The notes beneath the pieces were generated by a model. The model was given only the letters and a program-made list of their open reading frames with translations. It searched no databases and was not told the DNA's origin. A stretch of 64,000 bases of DNA from Nevskia sp. (GTDB taxonomy: Bacteria; Pseudomonadota; Gammaproteobacteria; Nevskiales; Nevskiaceae). How positions within the stretch are numbered: the stretch's first letter is position 1; the number at the start of each line of letters is the position of its first letter. This document shows positions 35,404-45,176 of this stretch, one piece after another. Made by a program: the position numbers and the translations under genes. Location of the stretch: NCBI GenBank assembly GCA_031291075.1, contig JARLJS010000038.1, positions 1 through 64,000 of the forward strand, written 5' to 3'.

Positions 35404-37146
35404 ATGACCATGCGCTCCGTCCGCTCCGCCCTCGTCTTCTCCTGCGCCCTCGCCTGCGGCGCGGCACCGGCGCTGGCCGCCGATATGGCCAAGCCGCGCA
35501 TCGCGGTGTTCTCCGGCCCCACCGCCACCATCCAGAACAACAAGCCGCTGGTGACCAGCAACAAGGCGCGCGAGCAGTACGGCCTGCCCCTGCTGAAGGA
35601 CCAATGGGGTCATCCGCTCACCGACTGGCCGCGCTACCAGCGGCTGGCCGCGCCGGTGACGGTCTACGTCGAGATGTACACCGCGCACCCTCTGGAAGCG
35701 GACGTAAAGGGGCTCTACGCCCCGCCGGACGGCTACGTCGACGCCGCCGGCAGCTTCTCCAAGGAGCCCCGCAATCCTTCCGACAAGCCGGTGTACGCCA
35801 TCACGCTCAAGCCGGAAGACGGCCTGTACGCCTTGCCCTACATGGGCCGCCAGGCCAACGGCCAGCCCTGGGACGGCGTCGCCACGCACCCCGGCGCGCC
35901 GTTCGCGGAATCGCGCCAGACCTTCGTGCCGGATGCCTCGCGCATCTTCGAGGAGATCGAGCGCAACGGCGGCGGCATCCACGCCAAGGCCGACTACGAC
36001 TTCTACCGCGCGGTGCCCTCCGGCGGCTATACCAAGGGCCTGCCGGCGGCGCAGCGGACCGATACCGGCGCCGGCGACATCCCGCCGGAAAAGCTTGGCG
36101 TGGACTTCTTCGGCTACGGCCCCTACAACGCGTCGCAGACGCGGCCGATGCTGGCGCGCGAGGTCAATTTCGTGCAGAAGGCGCTGGCCAGCGGCAAGTA
36201 CGCCGGTGCGCTGTGGCTGGAGGGCAGCCCTTCGGTGGAGGACAGCGCCTACTGGCTCAGCCTGCTGGTCGACACCACCCTGCCGATCGCCTGCAACTCC
36301 GCCCACCGCAACCGCGGCCTGGTCAGCGCCGACGGCGACGGCAATATCCTCGACTCGATCGACTACATTGTCTCCCGAGTCTGGGCGGGGGACGATGGCC
36401 GGAACCGCCTCGGCGCCGTGATGGTGCAGGACGAGATGATCTACTCCGCCCGCGAGGTCGAGAAGGGCGACGCGCACCCGGGCGGCTACGTCGCCACCGG
36501 CGGCTACGGCGGCGTGTTCGGCTCGATGACCGCGGGTCCGTACATCACCAACGTCCCCACCCGCCGCCATACCTGGAACTCCGAGGTGCGCGTGACCCAG
36601 CTACCGCCGCACATCGACGGCCTGCTGCGCCACGACGGCAGCTTCAAGACCGTGCCGGTGGAAATCAAAAACGCAGCGGGCGAGCTGCTGCCTGCGGCGA
36701 TCCCCAAGGTGGCGATGCTCAAGGGTGATGTCTGGTACGACGAGAGCGGCGAGCCCGACCCCGCCGGCGAGAAAGGCATCGCCGCCACCATCGACCTGCT
36801 GCTGGACCGCTACCCGCTGGCCGGTATCGTCGGCGAAGGTCTTGCCCCCTACTCCAGCATGTCCGCCTCGCAGGACAAGGCGCTGCAGTTCGCCGTGCTC
36901 AGCGGCCTGCCGGTGGTGAAGACCGCGCGCGGCGACGCCCGCGGCCTGGTCAAGGTCAACCCGGATAACCTGTTCATCGAAGGCAACAACCTCACCGCCA
37001 CCAAGGCGCGCCTGCTGCTGACGGCGGCGATCATGAAGTTCGGCCCGCTGCCCCACGCCGCCGATCCGGCGCATGCCACGCCGGCGGAGGTCGCGGCGAT
37101 CAAGAAGAGGATCGAGCTGTATCAGGAGGTGTTTCAGACGCACTGA
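35404..37146 (+). CDS. exported asparaginase-like protein with altered active-site motifs
   Basis: A 580-aa protein with a Sec signal (ALVFSCALACGAAPALA). It resembles type II L-asparaginase/glutaminase: IAVFSGPTATIQNN near the mature N-terminus corresponds to the TGGTIA loop, and LWLEGSPSVEDSAYWLSLLVDTTLPIACNSAHR aligns in layout with the THGTDTxEETAYFL segment and the following strand. In the second motif the catalytic Thr-Asp pair is replaced by Pro-Ser, so ordinary asparaginase activity is doubtful. It is much longer than the 330-350 aa enzymes, with an insertion between the two motifs. ATG 35404 is chosen; a TTG at 35392 is in frame. The 3' end overlaps the convergent S9 gene by 47 nt. 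Confidence 0.6.
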   Translation: MTMRSVRSALVFSCALACGAAPALAADMAKPRIAVFSGPTATIQNNKPLVTSNKAREQYGLPLLKDQWGHPLTDWPRYQRLAAPVTVYVEMYTAHPLEADVKGLYAPPDGYVDAAGSFSKEPRNPSDKPVYAITLKPEDGLYALPYMGRQANGQPWDGVATHPGAPFAESRQTFVPDASRIFEEIERNGGGIHAKADYDFYRAVPSGGYTKGLPAAQRTDTGAGDIPPEKLGVDFFGYGPYNASQTRPMLAREVNFVQKALASGKYAGALWLEGSPSVEDSAYWLSLLVDTTLPIACNSAHRNRGLVSADGDGNILDSIDYIVSRVWAGDDGRNRLGAVMVQDEMIYSAREVEKGDAHPGGYVATGGYGGVFGSMTAGPYITNVPTRRHTWNSEVRVTQLPPHIDGLLRHDGSFKTVPVEIKNAAGELLPAAIPKVAMLKGDVWYDESGEPDPAGEKGIAATIDLLLDRYPLAGIVGEGLAPYSSMSASQDKALQFAVLSGLPVVKTARGDARGLVKVNPDNLFIEGNNLTATKARLLLTAAIMKFGPLPHAADPAHATPAEVAAIKKRIELYQEVFQTH

Positions 37147-39199
37147 ACGGGGCTTCGATCCGGGCCACCGACGGACGACCCTCGCGCCGGGTTTCGATCA
37201 TCTCGCCCTGCTTGGGCCCGTCGTTCTTCTCCAGGAACCGGATCAAGGCATTCAGCACCCGTGTGCGGGTCTCGCCCTGCGCCAGCCAGTGATCGTCGCC
37301 GGGCAGTTCGACCAGCTCGAACGGCTTCCCTGCCCGTTGCAGCGATTCCGCCATGCGACGCGACTGATCCGACGGCACCACGCTGTCGTCGCGCGTGTCG
37401 ATCAGCAGCAACGGCACCCCGGCCTGGTCGGCATGCCGGGCCGGCGACAGCGACGACACCAGCGCGTCGCCGGGACTGCTGGCGCCGATGAACGGCGTCA
37501 TGCGCCGGAACTCGTAGCTGTCGGGGCCCGTCGCCGGCCGGCTGCGCCAGACCCGCCAGGAGTTGCCCGGCTGGTGCGCAGCGAGCAGATCCACCAGGTC
37601 GGAGATCGCACCGAAAGCGGCGGCGCAGCGATAAGGGCCTCCCTCCTGCTCCGCCCCCGTCAGGGCGGCATAACCGCCGTAGCCTGCGCCGACGATGCAG
37701 ACGCGGCCGGCATCCGCCACGCCTTTGTCGACCAGGTAGCGCACGCCGTCGGCCAGGTCGGACTGCATCTTGCGGCCCCACTGGTCGTAGCCCGCGGTGA
37801 GGAACTTGCCACCAAGGCCGGCGGAGCCGCGGAAATTGGGCTGCAGCACGGCATAGCCGCGCGAGGCCAGGGCCTGCGCCAGCCAGTTGAAGCCAGGCAG
37901 ATCGCGCCCCGCCGGGCCCTCGTGCGGCAGCACCACCAGCGGCAGGTTGGCGGGCTGCGTTCCCTTCGGCAGGGTGAGATAGCCGGGAATGCTGAGGCCA
38001 TCGGCAGCGGCGTAGGCGATCGGCTCGACCGGAGCGACATCGGCCGGCCCGATCCCGGCGTAGTAGGCGCCGATCACGCTGACCCGGTCGGCATCCAGGT
38101 CGGCGAGCGCGTAGACGGCGCCGCTCTTTTCGCCCGACACCCGCACCACCATCCGGCGGCGGTCGTCCGACCAGCTCAGCAGTTCCACGTCCTCGCCCGG
38201 AAACGCCTGCACCACCTTGTCCCAGGCCGCCTGCGCGTCCGCCTGGTAGAACGTATAGCGTCGCGCCGGCTCGAAGCTTTCACCACCAACCAGCCGGCGG
38301 GTCAGCGGATCCGTCAGCAGCGCCCCGGTTTCATGCCCGGACGCGACGGGCTTGCCCCAGGTCCCGTCCTGCAGCGAGAAGCGCTGCACGCTTTGGTCCG
38401 GCATGCGCACCAAAGCCCAGCCGTCTTCCGCCGCGAAGCCGACGATGCTGCCCGGGCCGAGCGCGGCGTCCGCCAGCTGAGGCTTGCGCCAGCGACCGTC
38501 GTGCCGCACCTCCAGCGACCAGCTCGTACTGTCGTCGGCGAAGGAGCTTTCCGCCACCGGTTCGCCGGCAGAGTCGAGCAGGACGTCCTGCAGGTTCGCC
38601 GCCCCGGGCCCGAGCTGCAGCAGGTCGGCACGTCCGCGCTCCGGATCGACACGGAACACGGCCGGCAGGAAGCCCTTCGACAGCGGCACGTCGGAGAACC
38701 AGGATCGCTCCGAGGGCGTCTTCATCCAGGTCTGCAGGTAGACGCTGGTCCGCCCCTGCACCACGCGCACCTGCGGCGGCGCCGTCAGCACGTTGGCCGC
38801 CAGCTCGCTGCCGAGCCAGGCCCGCAGGGGTTGCAATTCGTGCGCATGGAAGTCGTAGATCCAGGTGGCGCCGTGCTCGAAGCGCCGGGCCGGGTCGTAA
38901 TCCGGGGCGTCGGTGCCGGTGATCGCCAGCGCGCCATTCCCCAGCCAGGTCAGTTCGTGGACGGGTTGTGCGCCGACGTCGATGGCGACGGTGTTCTTGT
39001 CCGAGCCGAGCGGATGGACGATCACTTCGAACTGCTTGTCCTTCGGCGCGACATACGCCAGGCTCTTGCCGTCCGGCGACAGCGTGACCTTGTCGAACTG
39101 CGGCAGGCGGGCGTAGGCCTCCAGCGGCGCGCACCAGGCCGGCAACACGGAGACGCCCAGCAGGGCGGCGAAAACGAGACGGCAACTGATCGGCTTCAT
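37100..39199 (-). CDS. exported S9-type peptidase homologue lacking the catalytic serine
   Basis: A 699-aa protein of the S9 prolyl-oligopeptidase/acylaminoacyl-peptidase family: Sec signal (FAALLGVSVLPAWCA), a beta-propeller region (about residues 25-420) and a C-terminal alpha/beta-hydrolase domain. The nucleophile motif reads GAGYGG at residues 504-509: Gly506 (codon GGC, 37682-37684) stands where the paralogue at 39287 has Ser505 in GASYGG. The Asp (TRDDSVVP) and His (GDDHWLAQ) segments are kept. It also has a tail of about 30 residues beyond the paralogue's end, overlapping the convergent gene. Probably a pseudoenzyme or binding protein, unless the base is a sequencing error. ATG 39199 follows the upstream paralogue by 87 nt. 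Confidence 0.85.
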   Translation of the reverse strand: MKPISCRLVFAALLGVSVLPAWCAPLEAYARLPQFDKVTLSPDGKSLAYVAPKDKQFEVIVHPLGSDKNTVAIDVGAQPVHELTWLGNGALAITGTDAPDYDPARRFEHGATWIYDFHAHELQPLRAWLGSELAANVLTAPPQVRVVQGRTSVYLQTWMKTPSERSWFSDVPLSKGFLPAVFRVDPERGRADLLQLGPGAANLQDVLLDSAGEPVAESSFADDSTSWSLEVRHDGRWRKPQLADAALGPGSIVGFAAEDGWALVRMPDQSVQRFSLQDGTWGKPVASGHETGALLTDPLTRRLVGGESFEPARRYTFYQADAQAAWDKVVQAFPGEDVELLSWSDDRRRMVVRVSGEKSGAVYALADLDADRVSVIGAYYAGIGPADVAPVEPIAYAAADGLSIPGYLTLPKGTQPANLPLVVLPHEGPAGRDLPGFNWLAQALASRGYAVLQPNFRGSAGLGGKFLTAGYDQWGRKMQSDLADGVRYLVDKGVADAGRVCIVGAGYGGYAALTGAEQEGGPYRCAAAFGAISDLVDLLAAHQPGNSWRVWRSRPATGPDSYEFRRMTPFIGASSPGDALVSSLSPARHADQAGVPLLLIDTRDDSVVPSDQSRRMAESLQRAGKPFELVELPGDDHWLAQGETRTRVLNALIRFLEKNDGPKQGEMIETRREGRPSVARIEAPFSASETPPDTARSSS

Positions 39200-39286
39200 G
39201 ACGGTCACGGCTGGCAGGGGCCAGATCCTGGCAAGCAATCAACGCGCCAACCTGGTGCACGCCAATCCGGCCAACCACTTGCCGCA

Positions 39287-41242
39287 TCAGGGCGGATTGT
39301 TTTTCTCCAGGAATTGCACCACCGCCTTGAGCATCTGGGTGCGGGTTTCGGTGCGGGACAGCCAGTGGTCCTCGCCGGACAGGGTGACCAGTTCATACGG
39401 CTTGCCTGCCTTTTGCATGGCCTCCGCCATGTATCGCGTCTGCTCGGGCGGCACCACGCTGTCGTCGGTGCCGTGGATCAGCAGCAGCGGGATCTTGATC
39501 TGGTCCACGTGTTTGACCGGCGAAATCGCATCGTAGACCGGGTCACGGATGTTTTCCGCGCCGATGAGGCGGTCCAGGTAGCGGGTTTCGAGGTCGTCGG
39601 TCCTCAGCTTGTTCTGGTTCTCCCAGACGACAAGCTCCCGCATGTCGGAGATGCCCGCGACCGAGACCGCACAGCGGTATGAGCCGGTATCGATGGCGGC
39701 TCCTGCAAGAGCGGCATAGCCGCCGTAGCTGGCCCCGACGATACAGACGCGCTTCGGATCGATCACGCCCTTGCCGGCCAAGTAGCGCACACCGTCGGAC
39801 TGGTCGGTCAGCATTTTGCGGCCCCACTGCCCATACCCGGCGGCGAGGAACTTCACACCGAACCCCACCGAGCCACGGAACTGGGGTTGGAGCACGGCGT
39901 AGCCGCGCGACGCCAAGGCCTGCACCCACCAGTCGAATCCCGGGACGTCACGGCCCTCGGGTCCACCATGCGGCAGCACCACCAGGGGCAGGTTCTTGGC
40001 CGGACGGCCCGTCGGCAAAGTGAGATAGGCTGGAATGCTCTGACCGTCCCCGGCGGGGTACCTGAAGACATCGACCGGCGCGATGTCCTCGGCACCGATC
40101 CCCTTATAGTAGTTGCCGACCATGTCCATCCGGTTGGCCGTGAAATCGAGCAAGGCATACACCGCGCCGGTCTTGGGACCGACCACCCGCACAACCAGCT
40201 TCTGGCGATTGTCGGTCCAGCTCACCAGAGCCACATCCTCGCTCGGAAACGTCTGCACGACCTTGTCCCAGGCAGCCTGGTCCGCCTTGTCGTAGAACGT
40301 GTAGCGCCGCTCGGGATTGAGCCGGACGTCGCCGATGACCTTGTGCGTGATCGGGTCGATCAGCAACCCGTTCCAGTAGTATTCGCCCGGCCTGAACCTC
40401 TCGCCCCAGCTCCCGTCCGTCAATGAGAAGCGCCGCACGCTGTCGTCCGGAAAATGCATGAGTGCCCAGCCGTCTTCGGGTGCGAACGCGACGATACGGG
40501 GCTGGTCGATTTCGGTTTCCTGCACTTGCGTCTGCTGCCATTGTCCGTCGTGGCGGATCTCCAGCGACCATTCGCGCTTGGTGTCGACATAGGAGGTTTC
40601 CGCCACCGGCTCTCCGGCCTTGTCGATCAGGAGCCCGGTGAGATGTCCGGATCCGGGACCCAGCTGCAGCAGATCGGCGCGGTCCCGCTCCAGGTCGGCC
40701 CGGTACACAGCCGGAACCCCATGTGTCCAGGTTGTGAGGTAGCCATAGGTGCGCCCCTTCACGACATGAATCTGCGGCGCTTCGGCGAGCATGGTGGAAA
40801 TGACTCCGTGCGGAGCGGCGCCGGATATGACCGAGTTGCCCGCAGCCTCTCTCTTGCCGAGCCATGCCGGCAGGCCGGTCAGTTCGTGCTGCGGGAAATC
40901 GTAAATCTGCGTGCTGCCGAATTCGTACTGCCGCCCGAAGTCGTAGCCCGAAGCCTCGGAACTCAGGATCGCCAGGTGCTCGTTGCCCATCCAGGTCAGG
41001 CTGCGGAGCTTGTACTCACCGCCGTTCAGGCGCACGGCGTGCTTCTCGTCACCGAAGGTTTGCACCACCACTTCGCGCGCGTTTCCGTTGGGGATCACGT
41101 AGGCGACTTTGCCGCCGTCCGGCGACAGGGCTACGTCTTCAAACTGCGGCAGCCGGCCATAGGCCTCCAGCGGCGGCGCGCACCTGACAGGCCATGCGGG
41201 AGCGCATAGGGCGGCAGCGAGAAGCAGGCGGACGGTCGTCAT
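39287..41242 (-). CDS. exported S9-family peptidase (active-site intact)
   Basis: A 651-aa S9-family serine peptidase (acylaminoacyl-peptidase/dipeptidyl-peptidase-like). A Sec signal (LLLAAALCAPAWPVRCA) and the propeller with Asp-Gly strands (FEDVALSPDGGKVAYV) precede the hydrolase domain with Ser505 in GASYGGYAAL, Asp in GTDDSVVPPEQ and His in GEDHWLSRTE. It would cleave oligopeptides in the periplasm, which fits the neighbouring amidases. The ATG at 41242 gives a clean signal; the frame is open upstream through the amidase gene. It lies 110 nt downstream of the 588-aa amidase on the same strand, with no promoter-like element in between, so co-transcription is plausible. Confidence 0.9.
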   Translation of the reverse strand: MTTVRLLLAAALCAPAWPVRCAPPLEAYGRLPQFEDVALSPDGGKVAYVIPNGNAREVVVQTFGDEKHAVRLNGGEYKLRSLTWMGNEHLAILSSEASGYDFGRQYEFGSTQIYDFPQHELTGLPAWLGKREAAGNSVISGAAPHGVISTMLAEAPQIHVVKGRTYGYLTTWTHGVPAVYRADLERDRADLLQLGPGSGHLTGLLIDKAGEPVAETSYVDTKREWSLEIRHDGQWQQTQVQETEIDQPRIVAFAPEDGWALMHFPDDSVRRFSLTDGSWGERFRPGEYYWNGLLIDPITHKVIGDVRLNPERRYTFYDKADQAAWDKVVQTFPSEDVALVSWTDNRQKLVVRVVGPKTGAVYALLDFTANRMDMVGNYYKGIGAEDIAPVDVFRYPAGDGQSIPAYLTLPTGRPAKNLPLVVLPHGGPEGRDVPGFDWWVQALASRGYAVLQPQFRGSVGFGVKFLAAGYGQWGRKMLTDQSDGVRYLAGKGVIDPKRVCIVGASYGGYAALAGAAIDTGSYRCAVSVAGISDMRELVVWENQNKLRTDDLETRYLDRLIGAENIRDPVYDAISPVKHVDQIKIPLLLIHGTDDSVVPPEQTRYMAEAMQKAGKPYELVTLSGEDHWLSRTETRTQMLKAVVQFLEKNNPP

Positions 41243-41352
41243 GGTTGTGTGATCGCGCAGGACGGGACGCCTGCTTCCAAGCAAACGCCGCGCCAGTCGC
41301 CGCCGCGCCGCGGCCGGGGATACCACGCGCTGTCCCCCGAACGTCGCTGCTG

Positions 41353-43119
41353 CTACACAGCGAACAACGGCGGCTGCTTGCGGTTGAACCCGGTCGCGTC
41401 CTGGTACGCCTTCGCCAGCAGCATCAGTTCCCCTTCGCCGAACGGCCGCGCCATGAAGTTGATGCTGGTCGGCGTGCCGGCCTGGGTGAAACCGTTGGGC
41501 AGCGCCAGGCCCGGATAACAAGCCAGGTTGGCCATCTGCGAATGCAGCTGGGTGCGGTTCGGAGGCGGTGGCGGGGTGCTGCCCGCGGCGCCTCCGCCTC
41601 CGTCCGCTCCACCGGCCCGGGGGTTGCCGTTGGTGTGCGGAGCCAGGTACACGTCCACGCCGGCGGTCGCCTCGGCCAGCTTCTGCATCATCATCGAGCG
41701 CAGGCGCTGCGACTGCAGGTATTCCACCGCCGGGATCACCCGGGCGGTGCGGAAGCGGTCGGCCTTGTTCTTCGCGGTGAGCAGCTTGTCGCGGCCGGAA
41801 CGCAGCAACTCGTCGAAGAACACCGCGGCCTCCACGCTGATCGCCAGGACATCGATCGGGAAATCCGGCACCTGCAGCGGGACCGGTTCCACCCCCATCT
41901 GCTTGAGCTGCGCCAGGGTGGCGGCGTCGTTGCGCTTCCACTCCGGGTTACGGTCGGCGTCGGCGAAGGCGTCGGCGAAATAGCCCACGCGCAGCTTGCG
42001 GTAATCGCGGTGTGCGTCCCAGTTGAACGGGATCTCCGACACGCTCAGGTCCTTGCCGTCGGGCCGCGCGATCACGTTCATCACCAGGGCGCAGTCCTCG
42101 ACGTAGCGGCAGATGGGACCGAGCCGATCCTGGGTCCAGGACAGTGCCATCACGCTGTGGCGGCTGACCCGCCCGAACGTCGGCCGCAGCCCGGTCGCTC
42201 CGCAGCGCCCGGACGGGCTGAGGATGGAGCCGCCGGTTTCCGTGCCGATGGCAAACGGCACCAGCCCCGCCGCGGTCGACGAGGCCGGCCCGGCCGACGA
42301 ACCGCTGGAGCCTTCGTCCAGGTTCCAGGGATTGTTGGTGCGCCCGCCGAACCACTGGTCGCCGCCGGCCAGTTCGCCGGTGGTGAGCTTGGCCAGCAGC
42401 ACAGCGCCGGCCTCGCGCAGCATGACGACCACGCTGGCGTCCTCGTCGATCATCTGGTCCTTGTAGGCGCCCGAACCCCAGGTGGTCTTGTAGCCCTTGA
42501 CCGCGATGATGTCCTTGGCGCCCCAGGGCACGCCGTGCAGCGGCCCCTTGTAGCGCCCGGCGGCGATCTCGGCGTCGGCCTGCGCGGCCTGTTGCAGGGC
42601 CAGCTCGTCGAGGAAGGTCACCACGCAGTTGATCTTCTCGTTGTGCTTGTGCAGGCGCCCCAGGTACATCCGGGTCAGCTCGACGGAAGTGACCTGGCGC
42701 GTCTTCAGCAGATGCGCCAAATCGGCCACCGGCCAGAACGCAACCTGCTCCAGGTCCTGCGGCCGCTTCACCGCCGGCCGCGTACTGGCGCGGAAGGGAG
42801 CGCGCTCGCGGTCCACCTTCATCCCCGGCACGATGGGACTGAAATAGAACGGTGGCGCCACGTCGTTGGGAATCTCGATACCGTGCAGCGCGGTGTAGCG
42901 GGCGAGGTTCTGGTTCACTCCCGCCAGCATGGTCTTCTGCTCGGCATCGCCGACGTCCAGGCCATCCAGCGCCAGCGCGTCCTTGAGCATCGCCTCGGTG
43001 ACCGCCGGCGGCGACTGTCCCTGCTGCGCGCGCAGCGCGATGGGCAACAGGGCCGAGCCGAGGCCCAGGCCGGCGATGAAGCGCCGGCGCGAGCGGACCA
43101 GCTCCTTCACGCCGCGCAT
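41353..43119 (-). CDS. Tat-exported amidase-signature hydrolase (588 aa)
   Basis: A 588-aa AS-family amidase with a Tat-like signal (RSRRRFIAGLG). About 115 residues precede the AS core, more than in the other Tat copies, and include a conserved-looking PPFYFSPIVPGMK segment. The triad is Lys202 (WGAKDII), cis-Ser274 (GSSAGPAS) and Ser298 (TGGSILSP). A Gly/Pro-rich loop (GGADGGGGAAGSTPPPPPN) sits before the last conserved strands. Its ATG overlaps the stop of the upstream amidase (ATGA at 43119), so the two are translationally coupled. The subtype differs from the A and B array copies. Substrate unknown. Confidence 0.92.
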   Translation of the reverse strand: MRGVKELVRSRRRFIAGLGLGSALLPIALRAQQGQSPPAVTEAMLKDALALDGLDVGDAEQKTMLAGVNQNLARYTALHGIEIPNDVAPPFYFSPIVPGMKVDRERAPFRASTRPAVKRPQDLEQVAFWPVADLAHLLKTRQVTSVELTRMYLGRLHKHNEKINCVVTFLDELALQQAAQADAEIAAGRYKGPLHGVPWGAKDIIAVKGYKTTWGSGAYKDQMIDEDASVVVMLREAGAVLLAKLTTGELAGGDQWFGGRTNNPWNLDEGSSGSSAGPASSTAAGLVPFAIGTETGGSILSPSGRCGATGLRPTFGRVSRHSVMALSWTQDRLGPICRYVEDCALVMNVIARPDGKDLSVSEIPFNWDAHRDYRKLRVGYFADAFADADRNPEWKRNDAATLAQLKQMGVEPVPLQVPDFPIDVLAISVEAAVFFDELLRSGRDKLLTAKNKADRFRTARVIPAVEYLQSQRLRSMMMQKLAEATAGVDVYLAPHTNGNPRAGGADGGGGAAGSTPPPPPNRTQLHSQMANLACYPGLALPNGFTQAGTPTSINFMARPFGEGELMLLAKAYQDATGFNRKQPPLFAV

Positions 43120-45167
43120 CAGGGCTCCCCGGGCACCGGCCCGAAGTCCGGCGGTGGGATGCGCTGCTTGGTCGCGCCGGTATAGGCCGAGGCTATCTTT
43201 AGCAGCAGCGGCTCGTCGAACGGGCGCGCCACGATATCCATACCGACCGGAAGCTTGGCCGCGATCGGGCCGACCAGGCGTGTGTGGTTGTCGCCTTCGG
43301 TGCGTTCGCCGCCACCGCCACCACCGGTGCCGAACGCGGAAGCCGGTGTCTCGGGCGCGCTAGGGTCGCGGATCAGGTCATAGACCTCGGAGGTGAAGCC
43401 GGCCGGCACCGTGACCACGGGGAATCCCTGCTGGCCGAGGAAGCTCCACACGCTGCTGCGGCCGTTGACGGACGGGCCGGCCGGCGCGCCGAGTTTGGTC
43501 GGCGGCAGGTTGCTGGTCGGATACACCAGGGCGTCCAGCTTCTGCTCGGCCATGCACTGCAGCACCATCTGCTGCACCGAGAAGCGCCGCAGCATGCGCT
43601 CGGCCATGCTGTACTCCTGGGCCTTTTCCAGGTTCTCGCGGCCCTTCTTGCGGTCCGGGAAATGCGGGTCCTGGTGGAAATTGGACTTGGTGATGAGGTC
43701 GGCGTTGCTCTTGATGTTGGCATCGCCGCGCTCGCGCAGGTACAGGTCGAGCATGTACTTGCTCTGCCCTTCCGCCTGCGCCTGGCCGAAGTCGCGCAGG
43801 GTGACCTTGTCCGGCACCTGCGAGGGGTCCATCTTCAAGTCCAGCAGCTTGGCGATGTGGTCCGTGGCCGGCTTGCCGTCCTTGTCCAGCGGGAACAGCT
43901 CGGGGAAGCGCTTGGTGAACAGCTTGTTGTCGTCCTGCGCGATGTACTTGCGGAAGCAGGGCGTGAACAGGTCCCCTTCCGGTCCCGGATCGACGATGGT
44001 CGCACCGAGCCCGCGCAGGTCGTCCACCGCCTTGCCGACGATGTCGATGGTCTGCTCATCGGCCTTGGTGAACAGCTTCTTGTTCATGTATTCGCGCACC
44101 ACGCCGATGCGCAGGCCGTCCAGCCGCGTCTCGTGGGTGAAGCTCTCGTATGGCTGCTTCGGCATGCGCCCCACGCTGAAGGCGGTAAGCTCGTCGCGCG
44201 GATCGTAGCCGGCGATCACGTCGAGGATGCGCGCCGCGTCCTCCACCGTGCGGCAGATCGGGCCGACGCGGGTGTTGATGCCGGTCTCCATCATGCCCTT
44301 GCGCGGCACCAGTTCCTCGGTGCCGGAGATGCCCACCGCGCTGGCGGCGCTGGCCGGGCCGCGGATCGAAGAGCCGGTCTCCTCGGCGATGGCGCAGGTC
44401 ACCAGGTTGGCGCCGACCGAGGAGCCGGAGCCGGAGCTGGAGCCGCGCGGGATGCGCTCGGTGTCGTAGGGGTTGCAGAAGGTGCCGCCGAAGGAGCTGC
44501 GCGGCACCGCCGAAGCGTACTCGCCAAGGTTCGACTTGGCCAGGATGATGGCGCCGGCCCCGCGCAGGCGCTCGACGAACACCGAGTCCGCCGGCGGGCG
44601 GTCGTTGGCGTAGGCGGCGTCGGCGCCGGAGGTGGTGCGCATGTCGAAGGTGTCGTACTGGTCCTTGATCGCCATCACCACCCCGTGCAGCGGGCCGACC
44701 AGCTTGCCGGTCTTGGCGAAGTAGGCATCCTCCTGCGCCGCCACTTCCAACGCATCCGGCATCTTCGGATCGCTGTCCGTCTTGTCGGTCATGCTGCGCG
44801 CCTTGCGGTCGTCGAAGCCCCACTTCTTGCGCGCGGCCGGCCGCAGGTTGAGGGTCGACAGGGCATTGATCTGCCCGGCGTGCGGAATGGTCTCGATCGG
44901 GCCGAGGATGCCTTGCGGCTCCTTCACGCAGGTGCCGTTGTAGGCCTTGATGCGCTTGAGATACAGCGTCACCAGCTCGGTCGCGGTGAGCCGCTTGTCC
45001 AGGATCGCGCCCTGGATCTGGGTGATGGTGGCCTCCTCCAGATGGAACTTCGGTGCGGCCGCGGCCACCGGCGCCGCCACCCCGGCCAGTCCGGCGGCGG
45101 CGCCGAGCAGCGCCGCCGCGGTCCAGCACGCCGCTTTCCTGACTTTGAACATGCGGAACGTCTTCAT
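43119..45167 (-). CDS. Sec-exported long-form amidase-signature hydrolase
   Basis: A 682-aa long-form AS amidase with a Sec signal (AAALLGAAAGLAGVAAPVAAAA). The mature start has EEATITQIQGAILD, then the long-form insertion (YNGTCVKEPQGI to ALEVAAQED). The triad is Lys168 (MAIKDQYDT), cis-Ser243 (GSSSGSGS) and Ser267 in TGSSIRGP. A Gly-rich loop (GTGGGGGGERTEG) lies close to the C-terminus. It follows the acetamidase-like gene by 9 nt and overlaps the next gene by four bases. Related to the genes at 46201, 48238, 62880 and 9811. Confidence 0.92.
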   Translation of the reverse strand: MKTFRMFKVRKAACWTAAALLGAAAGLAGVAAPVAAAAPKFHLEEATITQIQGAILDKRLTATELVTLYLKRIKAYNGTCVKEPQGILGPIETIPHAGQINALSTLNLRPAARKKWGFDDRKARSMTDKTDSDPKMPDALEVAAQEDAYFAKTGKLVGPLHGVVMAIKDQYDTFDMRTTSGADAAYANDRPPADSVFVERLRGAGAIILAKSNLGEYASAVPRSSFGGTFCNPYDTERIPRGSSSGSGSSVGANLVTCAIAEETGSSIRGPASAASAVGISGTEELVPRKGMMETGINTRVGPICRTVEDAARILDVIAGYDPRDELTAFSVGRMPKQPYESFTHETRLDGLRIGVVREYMNKKLFTKADEQTIDIVGKAVDDLRGLGATIVDPGPEGDLFTPCFRKYIAQDDNKLFTKRFPELFPLDKDGKPATDHIAKLLDLKMDPSQVPDKVTLRDFGQAQAEGQSKYMLDLYLRERGDANIKSNADLITKSNFHQDPHFPDRKKGRENLEKAQEYSMAERMLRRFSVQQMVLQCMAEQKLDALVYPTSNLPPTKLGAPAGPSVNGRSSVWSFLGQQGFPVVTVPAGFTSEVYDLIRDPSAPETPASAFGTGGGGGGERTEGDNHTRLVGPIAAKLPVGMDIVARPFDEPLLLKIASAYTGATKQRIPPPDFGPVPGEP

Positions 45168-45176
45168 GATTCCCCG

